Part shown: positions 19,899 to 27,338 of the stretch, piece after piece
Layout of the letters: every line of letters starts with the position of its first letter
Numbering within the stretch: the stretch's first letter is position 1
Source: Xanthomonas cissicola
GTDB taxonomy: Bacteria; Pseudomonadota; Gammaproteobacteria; Xanthomonadales; Xanthomonadaceae
Assembly (NCBI RefSeq): GCF_008801575.1
Contig: NZ_VZPL01000030.1
Coordinates: 1 to 53,711 of the forward strand
DNA: 53,711 bases
Direction of reading: 5' to 3'
The notes under the pieces: generated by a model
Databases searched by the model: none
Seen by the model: the letters and a program-made list of their open reading frames with translations, nothing else
What the model was told of the DNA's origin: nothing
Program-made: the position numbers and the translations under genes

Positions 19899-21317
19899 TC
19901 ACGCAAACCACCCATGCAGCATCCAGCCGTCCACCCGACCGGGCGCGGCGAATGCCCAGCCACGCCGGCCGCGTGCGGTCTCCACCACGTAGTAATCGCG
20001 ACGCGCTTCATCGTCGTCCCACCAACCGCTTTCCAGCCGCTCCGGGCCGGACACGATGCGCAGGTGCGGGTCGTGGAGCGGCACCGGCTGCGGCAGCAGC
20101 CAGGTGGGGCGCGGCGGACGCGGCGGCGCAGCGACTTCGCGCACCGCATCGCCGATGGCGCGGCGCCACGCGCGCTCCGGGCGCGGGTCGTCGGCCGGCA
20201 ACACGCGATAGACCGCGTCATCGCCCAGCCGTGCACGCAGGCGCTCGCGCAGTTGCGGCCACTCCACCGATTGCTGCGCGCGCTGATCGAACAAGTCGCG
20301 CATGGCCGGTACGAACGGTGGCAGCTGCCGTGCCAGCAAGCGCATCGCCACCACCGGCCGCGGAATCTCCACCCGCTCCAGCCGGTTACGGGCCAGCTCG
20401 AACAGCAAGGTGGGCGCGCGTTCCGGCGTGAGCAGGCCGATCTCCACATCGGTCGCGCCTTCTTCGTGCTCCAGGCGTAATAAAAACCGCTGCACGCCGC
20501 CATCGCGAATGGACAGATACGTGCACAGGTCGCCGATCAGCCGGCGCAACGGAAACAGCAGCGCCGGATGCGTTTCCACCTCATACCCCAACTCCACGCG
20601 GTGGTCGAAGTGGTCTGGCGGCGCGTAGCACTCCAGTGGGTCGTCGACCTGCCCGTAGAGGCGATCCAGATGATCGAGCAGGCCCGCACCGAAACGCCGG
20701 CGCAACCCGTCGCGCGGCAGCCCACGCACCGCCGCGAGCGTGCGCACGCCCATATGCTGCAGGCGCTCGCCGGCATCGTCGGGCAATGCAGCGCGGCGCA
20801 CAGGCACCTTGTCGAGCGTGCTGTGCAGGGCCGGCAATTGCGTCACCACCATGCCGTCGCGCAGGCCGGCCAGCACGCGCGCGGCGCGCGGCGTGGGTGC
20901 CAGCGCAAGCCGGTGCTGGAAGCCCAAGGCTTGCAGCTCATCGCGCAGGCGACGCTCGAAGCGCGGCCAGGGGCCGAACAGGCGAAAGCTGGCACCGGCT
21001 TCCAGCACGATGGCGCGCGACCACTGCAGGCTGACCAGCGAACTGTGCCGATATGCCCAGGCCGCAAGAAAGCGCTGCGTGCGCGCTTCGTTTTGCGCGT
21101 CGTAATCGATGGTGCGTACCTGAGTCATCAAGGCATGCGCCGCCGATAGCCGCATGCCGGCCTTCAACCCAGCCGCGCCAGCGGCGGCATTGACCGAATG
21201 CAGGCTGCGCAGTTGCGCCGGGCCTTCCACCAGCACCAGCGGCGCCTGCGGCGCTTCCAGACGCCGAAGGACAGCGTCCAGCGCCAGCTGCGGCAGCACT
21301 ATGCAGGCCCACAACAT
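19899..21317 (-). CDS. imuB: ImuB, inactive Y-family polymerase-like mutasome subunit
   Basis: The product is 472 residues with a Y-family polymerase fold. The first catalytic motif is lost: the strand reads LWACIVLPQLALDAVL, with no paired acidic residues, as is known for ImuB. ImuB acts as the hub that binds ImuA, DnaE2 and the beta clamp (family knowledge). A candidate clamp-binding motif QLPPF is visible in RLLARQLPPFVPAM. The helix-hairpin-helix region (MGVRTLAAVRGLPRDGLRRR) is intact. The gene starts 9 bases after imuA stops, in the same SOS operon, so coordinated translation is likely. Confidence 0.93.
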   Translation of the reverse strand: MLWACIVLPQLALDAVLRRLEAPQAPLVLVEGPAQLRSLHSVNAAAGAAGLKAGMRLSAAHALMTQVRTIDYDAQNEARTQRFLAAWAYRHSSLVSLQWSRAIVLEAGASFRLFGPWPRFERRLRDELQALGFQHRLALAPTPRAARVLAGLRDGMVVTQLPALHSTLDKVPVRRAALPDDAGERLQHMGVRTLAAVRGLPRDGLRRRFGAGLLDHLDRLYGQVDDPLECYAPPDHFDHRVELGYEVETHPALLFPLRRLIGDLCTYLSIRDGGVQRFLLRLEHEEGATDVEIGLLTPERAPTLLFELARNRLERVEIPRPVVAMRLLARQLPPFVPAMRDLFDQRAQQSVEWPQLRERLRARLGDDAVYRVLPADDPRPERAWRRAIGDAVREVAAPPRPPRPTWLLPQPVPLHDPHLRIVSGPERLESGWWDDDEARRDYYVVETARGRRGWAFAAPGRVDGWMLHGWFA

Positions 21318-21326
21318 GCGCGCGCC

Positions 21327-21980
21327 TCAATGCGCCAGCCGCAGCGGCTGCGACGGTACCTGCCCGCCGCGGCACTTGCGCACCTGCCAGGCATCGCGCT
21401 CGGGCAGGAATTCCAGCCGCAAGGCCGCCGGCGATGCATTCACCGCATGACGGCGGTCGCGCAGTGCGAAGGCGCAGCAATTGCCGCTATCGGCCGCGAC
21501 CTGCAACCGGCGCAGCGCACGCGCATCGCCGGTTTGCGGCCAGCCCAGTACCGCAGCGCATGCGCCGCTGCGCAAGCATTGTTCGAACGCCCATAACGCT
21601 TCGCGCGGCTCGGCCTGCACCACTTCCAGATGCTCCAGCACCACCCCGCCCGCGTGCCAGGCCGGCGCGTAAGGAATGAACGGCGGCGCGACCAGCACGA
21701 CCCGGCTGCTGCTGGCGGTCATGCGTGCCAGCGTGGGCAGCAACAAGGCGATCTCGCCGATGCCATGCGCAGGCAACAACAACTCGGTCAAGGCACGCCG
21801 CGGCCAGCCGCCATCGGGCAGCAACGCATCCAATGCCACATGCCCGGTGGATTCGCCGCCATTGGCGGTGGCCGTGCCCTGGCCTGCACGCCAGACGGTG
21901 CGCGCGGCGAGCAGGGCGTCCAGCGGCAGTGCCACTGCTGCATTGCCGTCCTGGCTGATGCGCGCCGGCTCCTGGCTCAT
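21327..21980 (-). CDS. imuA: ImuA (SulA/RecA-like) mutasome subunit
   Basis: The product is 217 residues and distantly RecA-like. LLPDGGWPRRALTELLLP and GIGEIALLLPTLARM follow the layout of RecA's N-terminal ATPase, but the P-loop is degenerate with no GxxxxGKT, as in ImuA proteins. ImuA inhibits or tunes RecA and supports the ImuB/DnaE2 mutasome (family knowledge). The ATG lies one base after the lexA2 stop, so translation is probably coupled to the repressor. The tail EFLPERDAWQVRKCRGG is characteristic of the family. Confidence 0.9.
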   Translation of the reverse strand: MSQEPARISQDGNAAVALPLDALLAARTVWRAGQGTATANGGESTGHVALDALLPDGGWPRRALTELLLPAHGIGEIALLLPTLARMTASSSRVVLVAPPFIPYAPAWHAGGVVLEHLEVVQAEPREALWAFEQCLRSGACAAVLGWPQTGDARALRRLQVAADSGNCCAFALRDRRHAVNASPAALRLEFLPERDAWQVRKCRGGQVPSQPLRLAH

Positions 21981-21981
21981 C

Positions 21982-22587
21982 TCAGCCCTGCCGGATCAGG
22001 CCGCAGTACAGCCCTTCGATAGCGAAGTCGGCATCGGCCGCCACCACGATCGGCGCATGGGCGCGATTGCGCGGCAGCAGGCGGATCCGTTCGGCGCCGC
22101 GCTCCAGGCGCTTGATGGTGATTTCGCCATCCACCCGCGCCACCACGATCTGTCCGTCGCGCGCCTCATTGCTGCGATGCACGCCAACCAGGTCGCCATC
22201 CAGAATGCCGTCATCGATCATCGAATCCCCCTGCACCTGCAGCAGGTAATCCGGGCGCAGCGAAAACAGCGCGCGGTCCAGCCAGAGCTGACGCTCCAGG
22301 CCGATATCCGCACCGATCGGCAGGCCTGCTGCCACCCGCCCCAGCACCGGCAAGGCCAACAATGCATCGCGACCGGCGCCTCCCGGCAGACGGATGCCAC
22401 GTTTCTGATTGGGCAGCAGCTCGATCAACCCGGCGTCGGCCAGCGCCTGCACATGCTTTTGTGCGGCATTGCGCGAGGCAAACCCGAAGGCCTGCGCGAT
22501 CTCGGCCAGACTGGGCGAGACGCCTGCCTGGGCCTGCTCCTGCAGGAACGCCAGCACGGCGGCACGTTGGGGAGGAAGCGATGGCAT
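21982..22587 (-). CDS. lexA: LexA-type SOS repressor (LexA2)
   Basis: This 201-residue repressor has an N-terminal winged HTH (SPSLAEIAQAFGFASRNAAQ) and a C-terminal S24 self-cleaving domain. The cleavage site is Ala87-Gly88 in GRVAAGLP, and the Ser122 (QGDSM) and Lys159 (ITIKR) dyad is intact. The start is ATG 22587 rather than the longer frame to 22680: a perfect LexA2 operator at 22613-22630 lies 26-43 bases upstream and would otherwise be inside the gene. It heads the imuA-imuB-dnaE2 operon and should repress itself and the cassette until RecA-stimulated autocleavage. Xanthomonads carry a second LexA elsewhere (genus knowledge). Confidence 0.94.
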   Translation of the reverse strand: MPSLPPQRAAVLAFLQEQAQAGVSPSLAEIAQAFGFASRNAAQKHVQALADAGLIELLPNQKRGIRLPGGAGRDALLALPVLGRVAAGLPIGADIGLERQLWLDRALFSLRPDYLLQVQGDSMIDDGILDGDLVGVHRSNEARDGQIVVARVDGEITIKRLERGAERIRLLPRNRAHAPIVVAADADFAIEGLYCGLIRQG

Positions 22588-22612
22588 GAGACTCGGCAGC
22601 AGAACGGGACAA

Positions 22613-22630
22613 GGTGTACATTTGTACACC
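22613..22630. promoter_or_regulatory. LexA2 operator
   Basis: The 18-bp site GGTGTACA-TT-TGTACACC has perfect 8-bp arms. Read in the operon's direction its core is TGTACAAATGTACA, the type described for xanthomonad LexA2. It lies 26 bases before lexA2 and 105 bases before the divergent antitoxin gene. Confidence 0.9.
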
Positions 22631-22700
22631 CATCGATCGCAGCAGGCGAGACTGGCTTGCTGAGCGGCTTCAGCACGCACTTGCGACTGGCTGACGACAA

Positions 22701-22720
22701 AGTTATAACTTTAGTACTAA
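22701..22720. promoter_or_regulatory. Tandem palindromic operator upstream of the toxin-antitoxin genes
   Basis: Two perfect 10-bp palindromes abut: AGTTATAACT (22701-22710) and TTAGTACTAA (22711-22720). They end 14 bases before the antitoxin ATG. They are the likely autoregulatory binding site of the AbrB-type antitoxin or its complex, and their A/T-richness also suits a promoter. TTAGTA/TACTAA also resembles half-sites of the other xanthomonad LexA, but without the usual spacer. Confidence 0.6.
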
Positions 22721-22734
22721 CCCGAGATGCCGCC

Positions 22735-22956
22735 ATGAAACTCAAGATCACTGCCATCGGCAATTCCGCTGGCGTCATCCTGCCCAAGGAACTGCTGGCC
22801 CGCCTGCGGCTTGGAAAGGGCGACGAACTCTATGCACTGGAAACACCCGACGGCATCAAGCTGACCGCATTCGACCCGACGTTGGCGGCGCAGATGGATG
22901 TTGCCGAACAGGTGATGCGTGAGGATCGCCAGGTGCTGAACAAGCTGGCCAAGTGA
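22735..22956 (+). CDS. AbrB/MazE-type antitoxin
   Basis: The product is 73 residues. The N-terminal SpoVT-AbrB swapped-hairpin DNA-binding domain is clear (KITAIGNSAGVILPKELLARL, then LGKGDELYALETPDGIKLT), and the C-terminal tail (AEQVMREDRQVLNKLAK) is the expected toxin-binding helix. Such antitoxins neutralise the partner and repress their own promoter (family knowledge). The stop codon overlaps the toxin start (GTGA), so translation is coupled. The gene is divergent from lexA2 with a 147-base shared promoter region that carries the LexA2 operator and two palindromes. Confidence 0.9.
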   Translation: MKLKITAIGNSAGVILPKELLARLRLGKGDELYALETPDGIKLTAFDPTLAAQMDVAEQVMREDRQVLNKLAK

Positions 22957-23390
22957 ACACGCGCATGCTGGTCTGGGTTACGCATGCGCTTGCATTGGCC
23001 ATCCACGAACGCCAATTGAGCGAGCACGGGGGCGCAAGCGGAGTGCGCGACGAAGCGCTACTGGATTCGGCACTTGCACGCCCGCAACAGCTGTTTTCGT
23101 ATGGCGACCCTCCACCCGATCTGGTTGAGCTGACGGCCAGCCTGGCTTATGGGCTCGCGCGCAATCCCCCATTCGTGGATGGCAACAAACGAACTGCCCA
23201 CGTGTGCTACCGAGTCTTCTTGCTGCTCAACGGTGCCGAGCTCATCGCCTCGCAGGAAGAAAAATACGTTGCCATGATGAGGCTGGCCGATGGCGCGTGG
23301 AGCGAAGCGACATTCGCCCAGTGGCTACGGCCGCGCGTGCGATTGCGTGCAGACACGCATGTGCACGAACCGCAAGGTCATTACGGCTGA
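22953..23390 (+). CDS. Doc-family (Fic fold) toxin with altered motif
   Basis: The product is 145 residues starting at GTG 22953, overlapping the antitoxin stop. Doc toxins phosphorylate EF-Tu through the motif HxFx(D/N)(A/G)NKRTA (family knowledge). Here the motif reads NPPFVDGNKRTA: the catalytic His position is Pro (CCC 23166-23168), one base change from CAC. The rest is intact, including VFLLLNGAEL, the anti-parallel helices and a final W-L-R segment. The toxin may therefore be dead or attenuated while the antitoxin still works as a regulator. The N-terminal LALAIHERQLSEHGG and VRDEALLDSALARP are typical of Doc. Confidence 0.9.
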   Translation: MNTRMLVWVTHALALAIHERQLSEHGGASGVRDEALLDSALARPQQLFSYGDPPPDLVELTASLAYGLARNPPFVDGNKRTAHVCYRVFLLLNGAELIASQEEKYVAMMRLADGAWSEATFAQWLRPRVRLRADTHVHEPQGHYG

Positions 23391-23499
23391 AGCAATCCTG
23401 GGCAGCAACGCGTCAGTATTGGCACATGCATGCGCAAGTAGCAGATCTACATATCGCAACTCGGTCAGCATCGACGTCGCTGTCTGACGCATGCCCCCT

Positions 23500-24003
23500 T
23501 TATTCAGCACGCTTCCGCGTCGCCGCCGCTTTCTTCGCGGCGGCCTTGCGTACTGCCGGGCCCTTGGTCTTTGCCGCCTTCTTTGCTGCCGTCGAACGGT
23601 CGCTGGCTGTGCGCTTTTTCGCGGCACTCGTGGTCTGTTTGGACAATGCCTTCTTCCCCACCGTCTTCTTGGCGGTAGTGCCCTTGCTGGCGGTCTTGAG
23701 GGCTTTCTTGGCACCGGCCGAGCGCGTCGGCGACACCGGCTTTTTGGAGGTTGCAGCTGCCTTGTCCTGCGCGGCTTTTTTCTTGGTGGCCTTGGACGCG
23801 GAACTGCGCGGTGCAACATCCACACCATCGCGGCGCGCCTTGGACAAGCCGATCGCAATGGCCTGCTTGGTGCTTTTCACACCATGCGCGCCGTCGCGCA
23901 CCTGGTCGATTTCTTCTTTGACATATTCGCCGGCCTGGGTGCTGGCCGATTTTCCTTCGCGCTTGTCCTTGGCAGCAGCGCGGCGTGTCTTGGCTTGTGG
24001 CAT
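23500..24003 (-). CDS. Lysine/alanine-rich DUF6496-type protein (histone H1-like tail)
   Basis: The product is 167 residues from ATG 24003 (MPQAKTRRAAAKDKREGKS). The first 60 residues form a compact domain (GEYVKEEIDQVRDGAHGVKSTKQAIAIGLSKAR) typical of small DUF6496 proteins. The remaining 100 residues are almost only Ala, Lys, Thr and Ser with repeated AAKKA/KKT units, resembling the eukaryotic histone H1 tail and bacterial AlgP/HctB proteins. DNA or RNA binding is inferred from charge. The nearly repetitive coding DNA (cttcttggc/ggcctt units on the plus strand) is prone to length change. It is a single gene. Confidence 0.85.
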   Translation of the reverse strand: MPQAKTRRAAAKDKREGKSASTQAGEYVKEEIDQVRDGAHGVKSTKQAIAIGLSKARRDGVDVAPRSSASKATKKKAAQDKAAATSKKPVSPTRSAGAKKALKTASKGTTAKKTVGKKALSKQTTSAAKKRTASDRSTAAKKAAKTKGPAVRKAAAKKAAATRKRAE

Positions 24004-24168
24004 GGCACTTCCCCTGTCGTGGATGGCAACTCGATGTAACAAGCGCAGCGTCAACGCGCAGTGGGCGCGGTGCTCACCTGGCGTTGAAGCATGCCTGCCG
24101 CTTTTGCAAAGTCACGCACCTGCGCAGTGACCGATCCAGTCAACGACATGCGACACCGCCAGCGATCA

Positions 24169-24510
24169 CTACGCCTCACCGGCTGGCAAGGGTTCGCCTT
24201 GGGCATCGTAGGCGGGCGGGTGATAGAAATTGACCGTCTTCAGCGGCGTGTTCCCGGTATTGCGGATCTCGTGCGTTTCACCGCGCTCGATGGCGATCAG
24301 GCTACCGGCCTGCAGTGCATGCCTCTGCCCCTCGACGACCGCCTCGCCGGTGCCGTCCACCACGTACAGCCATTGATCGGCACCTCGGTGGCGATTGTCT
24401 GGCCCGCCTTCGCCCTCGCCTGGTGCAATCACCATTTCAGCGGCTTGCACCTGGCGCACCGAAAACAGCACCTTGAACGCGTCGGTCAATGTCAGTTGTG
24501 CAATCTGCAT
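24169..24510 (-). CDS. Small cupin-domain protein
   Basis: The product is 113 residues forming one cupin barrel. Motif 1 is GPDNRHRGADQWLYVVDGTGEAVVEG and motif 2 reads GSLIAIERGETHEIRNTG. Motif 1 keeps one His (HRGADQW) and motif 2 keeps GETHEI, so metal binding is likely but incomplete. The substrate is unknown. It has no signal peptide. It lies 62 bases past the GIY-YIG gene stop on the same strand but with its own apparent start, so operon membership is uncertain. Confidence 0.88.
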   Translation of the reverse strand: MQIAQLTLTDAFKVLFSVRQVQAAEMVIAPGEGEGGPDNRHRGADQWLYVVDGTGEAVVEGQRHALQAGSLIAIERGETHEIRNTGNTPLKTVNFYHPPAYDAQGEPLPAGEA

Positions 24511-24572
24511 CAGGCACTCCTCAGGGTTGAGGCGATGCTGAGGCGACGCACGTCAACGTGCTGGCAACATGC

Positions 24573-25166
24573 TCAGCCGTTGCGGCAATACCAAGCCCAA
24601 ATGTGTTCGGGCAGATGGTGCTGCACGGGAAAATCCAATGCGCGATAGCCATCGAGTACATCGCGCAGCGCACGTTGCGCTGGCGTAGGACCGGCCAGGC
24701 CATCCAGTTCGTCCGCACTCAACTGCACCGCGGCCCAGTCGTAGAGCCGATCGATACGCTGGGCCATCACCGCCTGCAGCCAGTCGCGCAACACGAACAC
24801 GCGATACCCGCCCTGCTGCAGTTGCGCTACTGCACGTTGCAATGCATCGCCAACGCCCCGAAACCATTCGGTATGCCCACCGGCCACTGCACGGATCGCC
24901 ATCGGTGCCGGTGCGTTGTGCGCAAGCAGCGGACGCCGCAGTTGCAGCTCAAGATCGCGTGCATCGCGCTCGCGCTCGGTTTCCACCAGCAGCCCGTGCT
25001 CCAGATCGAAAAAATCGAACCAGCGCGGATGCAGGCTAGCGATGCGCCCCAGCGGATCGCGCGAGAAACCGATCTTACAATGGTCTTCCCACTGGCACGG
25101 GAACACGTAGGTGAAGCAACGTCCGTCGATGGCTACTGGCGTGCTGCTACGTGCGCGTACGCTCAT
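24573..25166 (-). CDS. GIY-YIG-like nuclease domain protein
   Basis: The product is 197 residues from ATG 25166, which overlaps the stop of the DUF763 gene by ATGA, so the pair is translationally coupled. The N-terminal 90 residues carry the T5orf172/Mug113-type GIY-YIG layout: FTYVFPCQWEDHCKIGFSRD, then GRIASLHPRWFDFFDLEHG and an Arg/Glu-rich helix. The C-terminal half is helical, of unknown role. GIY-YIG folds cut DNA in repair and mobile elements (family knowledge); catalytic competence here is not proven. Function with the DUF763 protein is inferred from coupling. Confidence 0.75.
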   Translation of the reverse strand: MSVRARSSTPVAIDGRCFTYVFPCQWEDHCKIGFSRDPLGRIASLHPRWFDFFDLEHGLLVETERERDARDLELQLRRPLLAHNAPAPMAIRAVAGGHTEWFRGVGDALQRAVAQLQQGGYRVFVLRDWLQAVMAQRIDRLYDWAAVQLSADELDGLAGPTPAQRALRDVLDGYRALDFPVQHHLPEHIWAWYCRNG

Positions 25167-26479
25167 CGGCGACCTGCATGCGCTTGGGTTTGCACCGCGT
25201 GCGCATCCTCCGGCGCCGGCTCCCAGCCGAACACGCTGCGCCCGCCATAGCGATGCGAATCGCGACGTTCCTGCGCGATGTAGTCGTCCACCGTCGGCCC
25301 TTGCGTACTGGCTTCGAGCCGACGCGCCTGCGCGTCCAGCCGCGCGATCGCCTGCAAGCGTTCGTCGTTGCCCAGTTTGGCCTGCTGCATCGCTTGCTTG
25401 AGTACGCCGATGGTGTGGTCGAGCACGCGTGTGGGCACCGGGAACGGTTGCCGGTCCTTGCCCCCATGCGCAAGCGAAAAGCGCGCCGGGTCGCTGAAAC
25501 GGCATGGCGTGCCGTGCATCACCTCGGCCACCATCGCCAGCGAGCGCAACGTGCGCGCACCCACACCAGGCACTTGCAGCAGCGCGGTGAAATCGCGCGG
25601 TCCCGCTTCGGCAGCGGCGGCCAAGCTGGCGTGCAGTCGTCGTGTAATCACGTTTTCGCTGCGCACGTCATGATGATCGGGCATGGACAGATGCGGGTGT
25701 TGTGCCGGGTCCCAGGCGTGGCCGGCGAACAGATCGCCGGTGAGCGGACCTTGCGCCGCAGGCGCCTCCACACCCGCAATCCGTTGCCATTGGCGTGCCA
25801 GCCGGTCCGGCGCTGTGCTGCGCAGCAGTGCCACCTGCGCATCGCGCGAGGCAGCGGCGCGGTGATCGGCGAGATTGACGATCTCGCCTTGATGCGCGCC
25901 CTCGATGGCAGCATGCGGCGCATCCACAAAACTGCTCAGGCCTTCGGAGAGCCAGTGATACCGGCGCGCCTGCTTGCGCTGCCCGTGCATGCCCTGCTGC
26001 ACCACCACCCAGCGGCCATCGTCGCTGACGATGAAACCATGCAGGTACAGATCGAAGCCGTCCTGCACGGCAGCGCTGTCCACCTTGGCGACCAGGCGGC
26101 TGGCCTGTGCCAAAGCGGCGCCGTCCAGCCCGACCGCATCGCCCACTGCCAGCAATTCGGAAGGCGTGGCACGCGAATGCCGGCCGCGCCCGCCACAGAC
26201 ATGGATGCCCAGTTCGCCGGCCAGTGGCGTCAACCCACGCTTGAGCGCGCCGAGCACGCTGGTGGTAATGCCGGACGAATGCCAGTCCATGCCCATGACC
26301 GCACCGAACGACTGAAACCAGAACGGGTGCGCAAGCCGCCGCAACAATTCATCGCGCCCATAGCTGTGCACGATCGCCTCGCACATCACTGCGCCAAGCC
26401 GCGTCATCCGCTCACCCAACCAACGCGGGACGCGACCTCCATGCAAGGGAAGATCCGCACTGCCACCACGCCGGCTCAT
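25163..26479 (-). CDS. DUF763 domain-containing protein
   Basis: The product is 438 residues. The DUF763 features are visible: the opening GSADLPLHGGRVPRWLGERM, HPFWFQSFGAVMGMDWHSSG, a Gly/His/Arg-rich loop (VCGGRGRHSRATP), DGFDLYLHGFIVSDDGRW, QQGMHGQRKQARRYHW and, further on, a helix-hairpin-helix-like LLQVPGVGARTLRSLAMVAE. DUF763 occurs widely in archaea and scattered bacteria and has no firmly assigned activity as far as I know. The HhH-like element and the coupled GIY-YIG gene suggest nucleic-acid processing (inference). The upstream gap to paoA is 280 bases and divergent. Confidence 0.85.
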   Translation of the reverse strand: MSRRGGSADLPLHGGRVPRWLGERMTRLGAVMCEAIVHSYGRDELLRRLAHPFWFQSFGAVMGMDWHSSGITTSVLGALKRGLTPLAGELGIHVCGGRGRHSRATPSELLAVGDAVGLDGAALAQASRLVAKVDSAAVQDGFDLYLHGFIVSDDGRWVVVQQGMHGQRKQARRYHWLSEGLSSFVDAPHAAIEGAHQGEIVNLADHRAAASRDAQVALLRSTAPDRLARQWQRIAGVEAPAAQGPLTGDLFAGHAWDPAQHPHLSMPDHHDVRSENVITRRLHASLAAAAEAGPRDFTALLQVPGVGARTLRSLAMVAEVMHGTPCRFSDPARFSLAHGGKDRQPFPVPTRVLDHTIGVLKQAMQQAKLGNDERLQAIARLDAQARRLEASTQGPTVDDYIAQERRDSHRYGGRSVFGWEPAPEDAHAVQTQAHAGRR

Positions 26480-26759
26480 TGCTGCCGCCTCTTCTTCATG
26501 CGGTCAGGATAACGGCGGCACGTCGCAACAGCTGGGACACCAGCGCGCTGACGCGCGCGGAAAGCTGACGAATTCAGCGCATGGCATGGCACTTTACGCG
26601 CACCGCATGCAGGCACGAGCGTGCAGCGACCAGGATGCCGCTCCTGAATGCGCGTACGCCGTGTTGTATCGCCGCCAATCGCAGCCGTGGTCACTTTGCG
26701 TTGACCACAGCGCCGTCAAGGTGGTGGTCCTTCTCCTCAGCCATCGCCACGGGGTTCGC

Positions 26760-27338
26760 ATGACTGCCACACCCGCCACTGCCCATGACACGGCGCCGGC
26801 CACTGCCACCACCAGTGCGCCGACCTACCCGGTCAACCTGCGCATCAACGGTCAGCCATATCACTTGCAGCTCGAAGCCTGGGTGAGCCTGCTCGACCTG
26901 CTGCGCGACCGCCTCGACCTCACCGGCACCAAGAAAGGTTGCGACCATGGCCAATGCGGCGCTTGCACGGTGCTGGTCGATGGCCGCCGCATCAACAGCT
27001 GCCTGACCCTGGCCGTCATGCAGGACGGTGCCGACATCACCACCGTCGAGGGGCTGGCCGATGGCGACGCACTGCATCCGCTGCAACGCGCCTTCATCGC
27101 CAACGACGCATTTCAGTGCGGTTACTGCACCCCGGGGCAGCTGTGCTCGGCCGTGGGCTTGATCAACGAAGGCAAGGCGCACGACCGCGACCAGGTGCGT
27201 GAACTGATGAGCGGCAATATCTGCCGCTGCGGTGCCTATCCGCAGATCACCGATGCCGTGATGGAGGTGATGGGCAAGCCCAGCGACAGCAGCGACAGCG
27301 CGGCCACCCCGTGGACGCCCGGGACGGTGCCGGCATGA
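26760..27338 (+). CDS. paoA: Aldehyde oxidoreductase 2Fe-2S subunit
   Basis: The product is 192 residues. Cluster 1 ligands are Cys61, 66, 69 and 81 ([16 protein letters not shown]) and cluster 2 ligands are Cys120, 123, 155 and 157 ([10 protein letters not shown] and NICRCGAYP), the full xanthine-oxidase-family set. The subunit passes electrons from the molybdenum centre of PaoC to the FAD of PaoB. ATG 26760 is chosen because the extended frame to 26586 shows no signal. No twin-arginine motif precedes the domain, unlike periplasmic E. coli PaoA, so the enzyme is probably cytoplasmic. The stop overlaps the paoB start (ATGA). Confidence 0.9.
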   Translation: MTATPATAHDTAPATATTSAPTYPVNLRINGQPYHLQLEAWVSLLDLLRDRLDLTGTKKGCDHGQCGACTVLVDGRRINSCLTLAVMQDGADITTVEGLADGDALHPLQRAFIANDAFQCGYCTPGQLCSAVGLINEGKAHDRDQVRELMSGNICRCGAYPQITDAVMEVMGKPSDSSDSAATPWTPGTVPA

